A stretch of 15,336 nucleotides of DNA, taken from an uncultured Lachnospiraceae bacterium. Its GTDB lineage: Bacteria; Bacillota; Clostridia; Lachnospirales; Lachnospiraceae. Under the pieces are notes generated by a model. That model saw only the letters and a program-made list of their open reading frames with translations, was not told the DNA's origin and made no database searches. Positions within the stretch are counted from its first letter, which is position 1, and every line of letters starts with the position of its first letter. Positions 7,434 through 14,992 of the stretch are shown one piece after another. The DNA is taken from positions 1 to 15,336 of the forward strand of contig CAJUII010000075.1 in the NCBI GenBank assembly GCA_910586405.1, written 5' to 3'. A program made the position numbers and the translations under genes.

Positions 7434-7453
7434 ATGTATTATGCACAATACAT
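7434..7453. repeat. Inverted repeat upstream of the carboxypeptidase gene
   Basis: ATGTATT (7434-7440), six bases, AATACAT (7447-7453): a perfect 7-bp inverted repeat about 45 bases upstream of the carboxypeptidase start. No run of T follows it, so it is more like an operator than a terminator. The region is AT-rich, so chance is possible. I found no convincing promoter for the minus-strand operon near it. Confidence 0.4.
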
Positions 7454-7509
7454 ATTATTTTGATTTTATCATAACACACTATTTTTTATTTTGCATCATT
7501 ATCTTGCAT

Positions 7510-7552
7510 AAATCAAGAAAAATTTTTTATGTATCCCTCTATTTCTTGATTT
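7510..7552. repeat. 11-bp perfect inverted repeat overlapping the aroC -35 box
   Basis: AAATCAAGAAA (7510-7520) and TTTCTTGATTT (7542-7552) are perfect reverse complements separated by 21 bases. The right arm contains the -35 hexamer of the aroC promoter (7546-7551). The centre-to-centre distance of the arms is 32 bases, about three helical turns, which suits a looped or dimeric protein site. An AT-rich RNA hairpin is the alternative. Confidence 0.55.
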
Positions 7553-7574
7553 TTATAGGATATGCAATTATAAT
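7546..7574 (+). promoter_or_regulatory. Promoter of aroC
   Basis: TTGATT (7546-7551), a 17-base spacer, and a perfect TATAAT (7569-7574). Transcription would begin near 7581, leaving a leader of about 84 bases before the aroC start. The -35 is covered by the right arm of the 11-bp inverted repeat. Confidence 0.8.
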
Positions 7575-7605
7575 AACAGAAGATGCATTCAAAAAATAGT
7601 GATTT

Positions 7606-7633
7606 TGCACAAGCCAGGCACAGAATTTGTGCA
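7606..7633 (+). repeat. Inverted repeat in the aroC leader
   Basis: TGCACAA (7606-7612) and TTGTGCA (7627-7633) are perfect 7-bp inverted arms with a 14-base loop, inside the predicted aroC leader and ending 18 bases before the AAAGGAG ribosome binding site. It may be a leader hairpin or an operator. It is not followed by a T run, so it is not an intrinsic terminator. Confidence 0.45.
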
Positions 7634-7664
7634 GCATCAAATAATGATAAAGGAGAACAGCATC

Positions 7665-8777
7665 ATGTCAGGATCTACATTTGGAAATATATTTAAAATC
7701 ACCACCTGGGGAGAGTCTCATGGGGCAGGGATTGGCGTAGTCGTCGATGGTTGTCCCGCAGGTCTTGCGCTGAATGAAACGGACATTCAGACCTTTTTGG
7801 ACAGGCGTAAGCCCGGCGATTCCCGCTATGCAACACAGCGAAAGGAAGCGGACAGCGTCGAAATCCTCTCAGGCATTTTTGAGGGAAAAACAACGGGAAC
7901 CCCCATCTCCATGCTTGTGCGCAATACTGCACAGAGATCTTCCGACTACAGTGAGATCGCATCCTACTACCGCCCCGGTCACGCAGACTACACCTTCGAC
8001 CAGAAATACGGCTTCAGGGACTATCGCGGCGGCGGACGCTCCTCTGGACGCGAGACAATCGGACGCGTTGCGGCGGGTGCTATCGCGTCAAAGCTGCTGG
8101 CAATGCTTGATATCACAGTCACCGCCTACACACAGGCAATCGGTGACATCGAGATTCCAGACGCAAACTGCCCCCTCAGCCAACTTGATATCGAGGAGGC
8201 GCGAAACAATCCAACAGGAATGCCAAATCAAGAAACCTCTCTCAGAGCAGAAGCCTACTTACAAGAATGTATGGCGCGAATGGACTCCGCAGGCGGCATT
8301 ATCGCATGCCGTGTCGCAAATCTGCCTGCCGGAATCGGAGAACCTGTATTTGAAAAGCTCGATGCCAATCTCGCAAAGGCGATTCTGTCTATCGGTGCTG
8401 TCAAGGCTTTCGAGATCGGAGACGGCATCCAGGCCGCGTCAGCAAACGGCTCTACCAACAATGACAGTTTCCGCATGGACGGATCGTCTATAACCAAGGT
8501 GACAAACCATGCCGGCGGCGTTTTAGGTGGTATCAGCGACGGCTCCGAGCTTCTGTTAAGAGCTTATTTTAAGCCTACTCCATCTATTTTTCAGACCCAG
8601 GAAACAGTAAACAGAGCCGGGGAGAACATTGTCATTCAAATCAAGGGCAGACACGATCCGGTCATTGTGCCTAGAGCTGTCGTCGTCGTGGAATCCATGA
8701 CAGCAATCACGGTACTGGATATGCTTTTACAGAATATGACAGCGAGAATTGACAAAATCAAACAATTTTATTTATAA
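7665..8777 (+). CDS. aroC: Chorismate synthase
   Basis: Known: AroC makes chorismate from 5-enolpyruvylshikimate-3-phosphate using reduced FMN, the last shikimate-pathway step. Seen (370 aa, normal length): the opening STFGNIFKITTWGESHG, then DGCPAG, YRPGHADYTF, GGGRSSGRETIGRV, IGAVKAFEIGDG, HAGGVLGGISDG and RHDPVIVPRAVVVVESM, which together cover the FMN and substrate-binding signatures. All appear intact. The start is ATG 7665, preceded by AAAGGAG eight bases upstream. The open frame extends upstream to 7599, but that part crosses the leader hairpin and lacks a ribosome binding site. No other aro gene adjoins it. It stands as a single-gene unit with its own promoter and terminator. Confidence 0.98.
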   Translation: MSGSTFGNIFKITTWGESHGAGIGVVVDGCPAGLALNETDIQTFLDRRKPGDSRYATQRKEADSVEILSGIFEGKTTGTPISMLVRNTAQRSSDYSEIASYYRPGHADYTFDQKYGFRDYRGGGRSSGRETIGRVAAGAIASKLLAMLDITVTAYTQAIGDIEIPDANCPLSQLDIEEARNNPTGMPNQETSLRAEAYLQECMARMDSAGGIIACRVANLPAGIGEPVFEKLDANLAKAILSIGAVKAFEIGDGIQAASANGSTNNDSFRMDGSSITKVTNHAGGVLGGISDGSELLLRAYFKPTPSIFQTQETVNRAGENIVIQIKGRHDPVIVPRAVVVVESMTAITVLDMLLQNMTARIDKIKQFYL

Positions 8778-8784
8778 AGATAAC

Positions 8785-8812
8785 AAAAAAGTGGTCCGAA
8801 AACCACTTTTTT
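8785..8812. terminator. Bidirectional terminator between aroC and the lactonase gene
   Basis: An 11-bp perfect stem, AAAAAAGTGGT (8785-8795) and ACCACTTTTTT (8802-8812), encloses the loop CCGAAA. Both ends carry A/T runs, so it can end aroC on the plus strand and the convergent lactonase gene on the minus strand, whose stop is at 8817-8819. Confidence 0.9.
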
Positions 8813-8816
8813 ATTA

Positions 8817-9872
8817 TTATGGAAGTTCATGGAAAATAATGCAGTTTGCCTGATTGATCTCAAGCTCTTTGCCATTCATGACCATATATTTGTTTTCATA
8901 ATCTACCCGGAAAAAAGTCATCGTATTTGACTCATGATTCAAACTCACCAGATGTTTGTTATCTGGAAACAGCGCTGCATCCTTAGGATATTCTCCGCTC
9001 GTCGGCAGATAAAACAAGCGTGTTAACTCACCAGTCTGCTGGTTGATCTCGAACAGTGAAACACAGTTATCACCCGCTGTCGATGCCAAAATATATTTGC
9101 CATCAGCGGAGATATTCAAAGCGCTTGCTGCCACACCCTTAAACTCAAACTTGTCCGAGGTAGGAATCGTCTGAATTGGATCAAAATATGGAACATTATC
9201 CTCCTCGTGATACTCAAATACATCAATACAGTTCTTCATCTCGCTGATAATATAGAGAAAGCGTCCATCCTCTGTGAATTTCAAATGTCTCGGCGCTGAG
9301 TCGATATCGCACCGGATGATATCCACCTGCCGCAAAACGCCTCTGTCATGGTCTAGGCGGTAGATATTCACATAATCAATACCCAAGTCTGCCGCGCACA
9401 GATATTTATTGTCTCTTGTCATCTTAACGCAGCTAATATGAGGCCGATAGCTCCTCTCTGCGATGCTCCCAAGTCCCTTGTGGAACACTTCATCGGTAAT
9501 GGCATCCACTGCGCCTGTGCTGGAATCCAGATGCAAAACTGTAATCTTCCCATCATGATACCCTGCACAGAACAAAAATTTGTCCTCATAGTCCGTGGAG
9601 AGATAGCACCCTCTCATACTGTTTGTGGATGCTGTGTTGACAAAGTCGAGATTTCCGTCCGGCAAAATCTTATAGCTGGAAACACCTGTATCCGTGATTG
9701 CATAAAGGTACTTTCGATTGTGCGAGATTGTAACATACGAAGAATTGGTGATGTTCACCTCGCCTTTCTCCTTAAAACGTCCTTTCTCCATATCAACATC
9801 ATAGATTTTAATGCCGTGCTTATCGCCCATTGTATAGGTTGATACATAGGCTACACATTTCTTTTCTGCCAT
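8817..9872 (-). CDS. Lactonase-family seven-bladed beta-propeller protein
   Basis: Known: this family (6-phosphogluconolactonase YbhE type; related to 3-carboxymuconate cyclases) folds as a seven-bladed propeller. Some members hydrolyse 6-phosphogluconolactone in the pentose phosphate pathway; others have unknown substrates. Seen (351 aa): the opening VAYVSTYTMG, repeated blade strands such as TRDNKYLCAADLG, PRHLKFTEDGRFLYIISE, ISADGKYILAST and the closing blade PKDAALFPDNKHLVSLN with SNTMTFFRVD. The PRHLxFxxDGRxxY segment is the clearest family mark. No signal peptide, so it is cytoplasmic. The start is ATG 9872 with AGGAGG eight bases upstream; an upstream in-frame codon at 9896 would place the ribosome binding site inside the gene. 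No pentose phosphate gene is adjacent, so the exact substrate is open. Confidence 0.88.
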   Translation of the reverse strand: MAEKKCVAYVSTYTMGDKHGIKIYDVDMEKGRFKEKGEVNITNSSYVTISHNRKYLYAITDTGVSSYKILPDGNLDFVNTASTNSMRGCYLSTDYEDKFLFCAGYHDGKITVLHLDSSTGAVDAITDEVFHKGLGSIAERSYRPHISCVKMTRDNKYLCAADLGIDYVNIYRLDHDRGVLRQVDIIRCDIDSAPRHLKFTEDGRFLYIISEMKNCIDVFEYHEEDNVPYFDPIQTIPTSDKFEFKGVAASALNISADGKYILASTAGDNCVSLFEINQQTGELTRLFYLPTSGEYPKDAALFPDNKHLVSLNHESNTMTFFRVDYENKYMVMNGKELEINQANCIIFHELP

Positions 9873-10006
9873 CCTGTTGTCCTCCTGATTACACATTTAT
9901 ATAAAATTTATTATCATTAAAATATATATAAATATCTTACCACAAGAAAGCGCATTTGTTAATTATTTTTTTGATATTTTACACGGCTTGCAGAACTCTT
10001 GAACTT

Positions 10007-10035
10007 TGCATCCAAGCAGCTACTGTCTTGATGCA
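10007..10035. other. Stem-loop just after the ABC permease stop
   Basis: TGCATCCAAG (10007-10016) can pair with CTTGATGCA (10027-10035) with one bulged C. It sits directly after the permease stop codon on the minus strand. No clear T run follows, so it is a weak terminator candidate or an RNA 3'-end structure. Confidence 0.3.
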
Positions 10036-10036
10036 T

Positions 10037-12262
10037 TTACTGGATGAATGCTGGGAGCTTTCCCTTGATAAACTGCTGATAGGAGGAGGAATTGTTGCGG
10101 TCCCTCTTCTCAAGCTGGATATCCACAATATACCTGTCGTCAAAAAGATCTGCATATTGTCTAATATTCCATGAAAATCCACCACTGACAACACTATCTA
10201 GGATCTGCTGTATCTGTTCCTTGTCAGTATACTCATACTCTACTGTTTTATCTTCCTGTATGTCATATGTATTATTTATACCGCTGTATGCGCCTCTATA
10301 AGGGGAATGATTAAAATGTCCATACGCGTAAGGATCATCATTTATACTTCTCACACGAACCAGTTCCACATCCTCTGCTGTCGGGTGTTCCAACATATCA
10401 AAACCATAGTCCTTGATCAGTGCAATCGTCTCTGAAAACTGTGGATAAACCAACATTTCACCAGAGTAACTCGTATAGAGATCCTCATTGTTTTCGCTAT
10501 TTATAACAAAGTCAATCGTTCCCGTAGGCACCGTATGCATGACCATATCCAATGTCAATTTGGTGTACTCCTTTTGATAGGTTTCGATCAGTTTTGACTG
10601 TATCTGGGGTGTGAGCGCTATATCTGCTATCTTGAAATTACTCTCACACCTCACGAAATCAAAGTCAATATTCCATCCATCATTAAATACAGGTGTGGAA
10701 CCAATCTTGTAATCGTAATCATTGAAAATATCTGAGAGTAAATCAATCGTATCTGCATCTGCAACATCGATCATATATTTACGATATATTGTTTTTCCGT
10801 TAGAAAGCTTGAACCCGTATTCAATCCAGTGATACTGCTTTTGTCTCTCTGTAATTTCGATATATTCGGAGGAGTTCTCAATCCCCTCATAATAATCAAA
10901 ATAATGATATTTTAGTTGCTCCTTTGCCGCTTTACGCGCAAGTGTCATAACACTTGGATTCCCTTTCAGCTCCATATTTGCCATGCGGTACTCCGTTGCG
11001 CCTAAACGGTGTGTACTAAATTCGCTGACCTGAATATTCTGCGAAAGCGGCATTAACTCTGAGATTGATACTGCACAGCTTTGAATCTGGGCATCCGCTG
11101 GCACATAGGTATCATATCCTGTCACATCATATCGAAATATGACAAAGATCAAGGCCGTACAAGCCGCGTTGAATAAAAACTGTTTTTTGTGCATCATTGC
11201 ACCGCGCAAACTCATCCGATAGATAATCTCCATCAAGATACATATCACAATAAAGCCAAAGATAACACCGAACAAAAACCATTCCTCTGAACTCGTATTG
11301 TAAGATATCATACAAAAGAAAAATCCTGAAAAGAATGCCAACGGAATAACCACCATTGTCTTAATCACAGGCTCCGCAATCCGAAATGCAATCGGTTTTC
11401 CGGCTGACTCAGATGCCCTTTTCATAAAAATAATATAAGCCGCCAGACTGTACAACACTGCTGCCACGATCAGCACACCTATATATGAAGTATTATATTT
11501 AAATAATTTTTTGGCATCGCTCATCGTCATAATGACAGGGCGGGAAAAGAATTTAGTAATCATAGAAAGCGGCGAAAAAAACCAAATACTGCTGCCGCAA
11601 ACAAAATTTCCTTCGTATTTATAGTTATATACATAGGTGTCAAAAAAATGTTCGGACATCCAAAAAGTAAGCAGTTCAAGCCCAGTGCTGTACACAAACA
11701 ATACGCCTGTCCCCAAAATACTGACAATCAGATTTCCTGTGAGTCCAGTTGCGATGACTGTCACACTGTACACCAACACAAAAATAATCGTCTGTATCCC
11801 GATAAAGGACAAGACCGCCGGAATCATTTCTGCCGTAACAGCCTTTCTGCTTGCCGCAATCCCAATACAAACCGCCACGTTGAGTACGAATGGAACACTG
11901 AACTGCAATATGCCTGACAGATACCTTGCCCAGAAAAACTGTGATCTGCTGACCGGAAGACTGTGATACAAGTCAAGCTGTACTTTGGAATGCAGATAGG
12001 CATAACCGCTTAGTCCGCACAGAAACGCCGCTATACACGCAATGATTGACATGTTCACGGCATTTTGACCAAAGAAGTACTCTCTAATATACACGATGAT
12101 GCCATAGGAATATAAATGGGGATAACGCACAATCTCCTCCAACTCCATGAGCATTCGTACTTCCAATGCCAGAAAACACATGACAAATATTAATATCGGA
12201 CACCATATTCTCTTCTTGATATCCTGTTTGATAAGTTTAATAAATAAGTTTCTTGATATCAT
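10037..12262 (-). CDS. ABC-2 type permease with a large C-terminal soluble domain
   Basis: Known: permeases of this type pair with an ATPase in Ytr-like operons under a GntR repressor, often linked to envelope stress or export. Seen (741 aa): about nine hydrophobic segments, near 21-38, 70-90, 115-137, 150-172, 178-200, 260-280, 300-320, 328-347 and 362-377. The first large loop carries the recurrent DLYHSLPVSR motif (97-106). After the last membrane helix comes a polar domain of about 360 residues rich in Asp, Tyr and Ser (380-741), without recognised motifs; its overall architecture recalls the DUF6449 type of clostridial permeases, which I name from memory. If the N-terminus is inside, nine segments would put this domain outside. 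The start is ATG 12262, with GGAGG nine bases upstream, inside the end of the ATPase gene (26-base overlap). Upstream extension to 12325 has no support. Confidence 0.88.
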   Translation of the reverse strand: MISRNLFIKLIKQDIKKRIWCPILIFVMCFLALEVRMLMELEEIVRYPHLYSYGIIVYIREYFFGQNAVNMSIIACIAAFLCGLSGYAYLHSKVQLDLYHSLPVSRSQFFWARYLSGILQFSVPFVLNVAVCIGIAASRKAVTAEMIPAVLSFIGIQTIIFVLVYSVTVIATGLTGNLIVSILGTGVLFVYSTGLELLTFWMSEHFFDTYVYNYKYEGNFVCGSSIWFFSPLSMITKFFSRPVIMTMSDAKKLFKYNTSYIGVLIVAAVLYSLAAYIIFMKRASESAGKPIAFRIAEPVIKTMVVIPLAFFSGFFFCMISYNTSSEEWFLFGVIFGFIVICILMEIIYRMSLRGAMMHKKQFLFNAACTALIFVIFRYDVTGYDTYVPADAQIQSCAVSISELMPLSQNIQVSEFSTHRLGATEYRMANMELKGNPSVMTLARKAAKEQLKYHYFDYYEGIENSSEYIEITERQKQYHWIEYGFKLSNGKTIYRKYMIDVADADTIDLLSDIFNDYDYKIGSTPVFNDGWNIDFDFVRCESNFKIADIALTPQIQSKLIETYQKEYTKLTLDMVMHTVPTGTIDFVINSENNEDLYTSYSGEMLVYPQFSETIALIKDYGFDMLEHPTAEDVELVRVRSINDDPYAYGHFNHSPYRGAYSGINNTYDIQEDKTVEYEYTDKEQIQQILDSVVSGGFSWNIRQYADLFDDRYIVDIQLEKRDRNNSSSYQQFIKGKLPAFIQ

Positions 12263-13139
12263 ATCCGACAACCTCCGTTTCACTAATAAAGATTTCCTCC
12301 AGGGTGAGCGGCAGGATTTCCGCAAATACAGGTGAGAATGTATTTATCTTATCTATAATCTCTTTCTCTGAGCCGCGCACAGTGATATTGTTCAGGCTTC
12401 CCCTTTTCTCTGACTTCACAATATCCAACAATCCCAGTGCAGTCTTCTCCTCCTCCTGATTCTGAAATACGCATTGTATATTGTGGATGTTCAGTTTCAT
12501 CTCCTCTAAATCCTTCTGCATCAGCACACCGCCTTGGTGCAGAATGCCCACACAGTCACAGATATCCTCAAGTTCTCGCAGATTATGTGATGCGATGATG
12601 GGTGTGAAATCACGCTCTAACAGTTCTCCGGCAAAAATACTCTTCACTACCTGCCGCATGACAGGGTCGAGTCCATCAAAGGTCTCATCGCAGAACAGAT
12701 ACTTTGTGTTCGCGCAAACGCCAAGAAGTACCGAGAGCTGTTTCTTCATGCCCTTCGAGAAGGTATTGATTCTCCTGTTCGGCTTTAGCTGAAAATTTCC
12801 GAGCATTTCATCAAACCGCACGCGGTCGAAGGATGCATAGTAATCCTGATAAAAACTTGCCATATCCCGCGGTGTGGCATTCGGCAAAAAATACTGATCA
12901 TCTGATATGTAGAAAATATCCGCCTTCACAGATGGATTTTCATATACAGGTTTTTCATCCACTAGAATTTTCCCGCTGTCGGGTTTTAACACACCTGCTG
13001 CCATGCGCAGAAATGTACTTTTCCCTGCACCATTGGTGCCAATCAAACCAAAAACCTCCCCACTTTTAATCGTTACGTTGACATCATTTACTGCCAGAAT
13101 CTCTCCAAAATGTTTTGTCACATTCGTTGCTGTTATCAT
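12237..13139 (-). CDS. ABC transporter ATP-binding protein, Ytr-like
   Basis: Known: this cytoplasmic ATPase powers the adjacent permease. Seen (300 aa): Walker A GTNGAGKST (34-42), a Q-loop Gln near 82, the signature NTFSKGMKKQ (125-134, with SKGMK in place of LSGGQ, as in many exporter ATPases of this subgroup), Walker B YLFCDE (147-152) with the D-loop DGLD, and the H-loop His185 in ASHNLRE. A C-terminal extension of about 80 residues, common in this subgroup, follows. The ATG shares the ATGA of the repressor stop (4-base overlap) and has GGGGG six to seven bases upstream, indicating translational coupling. The 3' end overlaps the permease start by 26 bases. Confidence 0.96.
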   Translation of the reverse strand: MITATNVTKHFGEILAVNDVNVTIKSGEVFGLIGTNGAGKSTFLRMAAGVLKPDSGKILVDEKPVYENPSVKADIFYISDDQYFLPNATPRDMASFYQDYYASFDRVRFDEMLGNFQLKPNRRINTFSKGMKKQLSVLLGVCANTKYLFCDETFDGLDPVMRQVVKSIFAGELLERDFTPIIASHNLRELEDICDCVGILHQGGVLMQKDLEEMKLNIHNIQCVFQNQEEEKTALGLLDIVKSEKRGSLNNITVRGSEKEIIDKINTFSPVFAEILPLTLEEIFISETEVVGYDIKKLIY

Positions 13140-13543
13140 GTCAATTCCCCCTTTATCAACCCTTTTTTCGTCAACACGCTACTGCTTTGTATACAGGCTG
13201 TAAGAATTTCCGGCAATTCTTCTGCCGATACGCCGGCAAGCAGCGCCTTATCGACCGTTCCCTGCATCTCACGCTGGATTTCCTGCCGTTTGTTTGCTGC
13301 CGCTGCCGCCGTATCACTCACAAAACTGCCCTTCCCCTTTATGGTATAGATATATCCGCCGCGCTCTAGCTCCTGATAAGCACGTTGGATGGTATTTGGA
13401 TTTAATGACAATTCCATCGCAAGACTTCTGACGGACGGCATTGACGCATTCGGCTGCATCGCGCCGCACAATATCATCTGTTGAAACCGCTCGATGACCT
13501 GTTCATAAATTGGGTGTCGATCTTTATGATCGATTAAAATCAT
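13136..13543 (-). CDS. GntR-family repressor of the YtrA subfamily
   Basis: Known: YtrA-type GntR proteins have a winged helix-turn-helix and only a short C-terminal helical part, and usually repress their own ABC operon. Seen (135 aa): the N-terminal HPIYEQVIERFQQMI opening, the recognition region MPSVRSLAMELSLNPNTIQR (a helix-turn-helix, about 40-59), AYQELERGGYIYTIKGKGSFV (wing) and a C-terminal helical tail of about 60 residues with no effector domain. The ATG has AAGGAG eight bases upstream. It is the first gene of the repressor-ATPase-permease operon. The inverted repeat just upstream is its probable operator. Confidence 0.95.
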   Translation of the reverse strand: MILIDHKDRHPIYEQVIERFQQMILCGAMQPNASMPSVRSLAMELSLNPNTIQRAYQELERGGYIYTIKGKGSFVSDTAAAAANKRQEIQREMQGTVDKALLAGVSAEELPEILTACIQSSSVLTKKGLIKGELT

Positions 13544-13560
13544 GGTCCTTTCTCCTTTCT

Positions 13561-13587
13561 AACTGTATTAATACACTTAACACAGTT
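13561..13587. promoter_or_regulatory. Probable operator of the GntR repressor
   Basis: AACTGTATTA (13561-13570), seven bases, TAACACAGTT (13578-13587): inverted arms matching at nine of ten positions. A nested perfect 12-bp palindrome, TGTATTAATACA, lies at 13564-13575. The element begins two bases downstream of the -10 box, so it covers the likely start of transcription (about 13583), and it ends three bases from the ribosome binding site at 13552-13557. A further AACTGT half-site lies in the promoter spacer (13600-13605). Binding here would block transcription, which fits autoregulation. Confidence 0.75.
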
Positions 13588-13589
13588 AG

Positions 13590-13618
13590 AGTATACAACA
13601 ACTGTTAAATATTGTCAA
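13590..13618 (-). promoter_or_regulatory. Promoter of the GntR-ABC operon
   Basis: On the minus strand, a perfect TTGACA (plus 13613-13618), a 17-base spacer and TATACT (plus 13590-13595). It is a near-consensus sigma-A promoter, so repression is likely to be the main control. Confidence 0.85.
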
Positions 13619-13647
13619 CAAAAAATTAAACTACAAAACAACCATCA

Positions 13648-13699
13648 AAAACAAATAAGATGACTGCCAATTTTACTTGACTGCCATCTTATTTGTTTT
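13648..13699. terminator. Long hairpin, probable terminator of the hydrolase operon
   Basis: AAAACAAATAAGATG (13648-13662) and CATCTTATTTGTTTT (13685-13699) form a perfect 15-bp stem around a 22-base loop. The T-rich arm ends on both strands make it a plausible bidirectional terminator, 43 bases after the hydrolase stop on the minus strand. Unusually, the loop edges carry a direct repeat TGACTGCCA (13661-13669 and 13678-13686). Confidence 0.65.
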
Positions 13700-13741
13700 A
13701 TTTCTATACTTAATGCTGTTTTCCTGACAAATGGGAATTTA

Positions 13742-14692
13742 TCATTCGAATAGGAATGCAAGGATATTTTCGCTTATTGTTTTGTACTCGTAATCATGAA
13801 CATAATGCGGGCAGTTTAATTCTATATACTCCCCTTCATCAATCTGTGATATATATTCTATTGGAATTTTCCTCCATGTTTCTTTATCAAAGCCTGTTCC
13901 GCCAGAACCGTCTGAAATAAATAATAGCATTGGAAGCTGTGGAACCCCTATACTGTTCACTTTTTGAGCGTTCTTTTTCACTTGTTCAACTTCGTTCAGC
14001 ATTGTCACAGTAGATGTCCGATTGTAGAAAATAGCGCGATAGATTTCTTTTTCAGCATCGGATAATGTGCCATACTTGATCGCGTCACTATCCGAAATGC
14101 CCGGTATAAAACGAGTGACACCTATATTAGCCGCCCAGCCTGCAATGTGCATAATCGGTATATTTAGGTTCATGCTGTCATAATACTCTGGCACCGCCAT
14201 ATCAAGTCCAATAATTGCAGATACCTCTTCAGGATATTTCTGCGCCCAATATAGGGCTTCAAGTCCTGACATGGAGTGAGGACAAAGAACATATGGCGCA
14301 TTTAATCCTGCGGCGGCAAGAGCGCTTCTTGTATCTTCAAGTATAGAATCGATGTCTCTGTTCTTATCGACAACATCACTAAAACCGTATCCAAATTTCT
14401 CTACAACTGCAATCTGAACTTTATCACTTAAAAGAGAATAGAGGGACTTGAAATCCAATATAGGAGAACAAGTACCTCCACCTGACATGAAAACGAGCGT
14501 TGTATCGCCACTTCCTTCAACATAGATACTCATATTGTGTCCGTCAACTTCAACCATCTGTCCTAACGGCAAACGTAAATCAGTTTCCTCTTTTAAATGG
14601 ATTTGATGATTAATATATATGATCGACAGCAATATAAGCACTGCCACAATCACAATACATATTATATTTATAACTCTTTTCCTCTTTCTCAT
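13742..14692 (-). CDS. Membrane-anchored alpha/beta hydrolase
   Basis: Known: alpha/beta hydrolases use a Ser-acid-His triad on esters, amides and similar bonds; the substrate cannot be inferred here. Seen (316 aa): a basic N-terminus, a membrane segment at about 7-28, then the hydrolase core with an oxyanion-region FMSGGGT (68-74), EKFGYGFSD (98-106), the nucleophile elbow HSMSG (139-143, Ser140), a possible acid Asp261 in ISDGSG, and the terminal His296 or His299 in CPHYVHDYEY. The domain would lie outside the cell. The chosen ATG follows GAGGG at five bases. A GTG at 14702-14704, which overlaps the upstream stop as GTGA and follows AAAGG, would add four residues. It is AT-rich compared with the core genes and appears co-transcribed with the two genes upstream. 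Confidence 0.87.
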   Translation of the reverse strand: MRKRKRVINIICIVIVAVLILLSIIYINHQIHLKEETDLRLPLGQMVEVDGHNMSIYVEGSGDTTLVFMSGGGTCSPILDFKSLYSLLSDKVQIAVVEKFGYGFSDVVDKNRDIDSILEDTRSALAAAGLNAPYVLCPHSMSGLEALYWAQKYPEEVSAIIGLDMAVPEYYDSMNLNIPIMHIAGWAANIGVTRFIPGISDSDAIKYGTLSDAEKEIYRAIFYNRTSTVTMLNEVEQVKKNAQKVNSIGVPQLPMLLFISDGSGGTGFDKETWRKIPIEYISQIDEGEYIELNCPHYVHDYEYKTISENILAFLFE

Positions 14693-14700
14693 AATGTCCC

Positions 14701-14988
14701 TCACTTCACAAAGAACCTTTGATCACTTGTTTCCAAAAGGGAATTTCCATTTTGTGCATCATATGCGATTCCCCTCATATTGCTTCTTAGTATCTTATCT
14801 TTGAAAGGCTTTATATAGCTATTTTCCAGCCCTATTACAGTATAGGTTGCACTCGTATCTATTTTTGTTGTTACATTCACTAAGTTATTATCTATCTTAA
14901 ACCTTATTCTTGTAAAGTATGACTCCCTATTAAAAGCATGCGTAATTGGATTTGCCTCCTTACTCATTTCTGATCTGTTTATTCCCAT
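14701..14988 (-). pseudogene. Truncated retropepsin-like aspartyl protease
   Basis: Seen (95 aa): a short polar N-terminus, then FKIDNNLVNVTTKIDTSATY with TVIGLEN after it and, later, RGIAYDAQNGNSLL. Known: retropepsin-like proteins have a catalytic D-[TS]-G-A followed by a hydrophobic TVI strand, and bacterial members usually continue for several dozen residues after the GxAYDA segment. Here the motif is DTSA, lacking the conserved Gly, and the product ends about 20 residues after AYDA. Inferred: a decayed or shortened member; a short functional variant is possible. The start is chosen at ATG 14988, four bases after the upstream stop with AAAAGGGG at a long 12-base spacing. An ATG at 15012 is in frame but lacks a ribosome binding site and overlaps the upstream gene. 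Confidence 0.6.
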
Positions 14989-14992
14989 ATTT

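Noticed and set aside
7774..8493. Long plus-strand open frame of 239 codons
   Set aside because: It lies wholly inside aroC in another frame, has low-complexity Arg/Ser/Thr/Pro composition and no ribosome binding site. The aroC frame carries all family motifs.
12263..12325. Extended N-terminus of the ABC permease
   Set aside because: The extension would sit inside the ATPase gene without a ribosome binding site, whereas ATG 12262 has GGAGG at nine bases and begins with a typical permease start.
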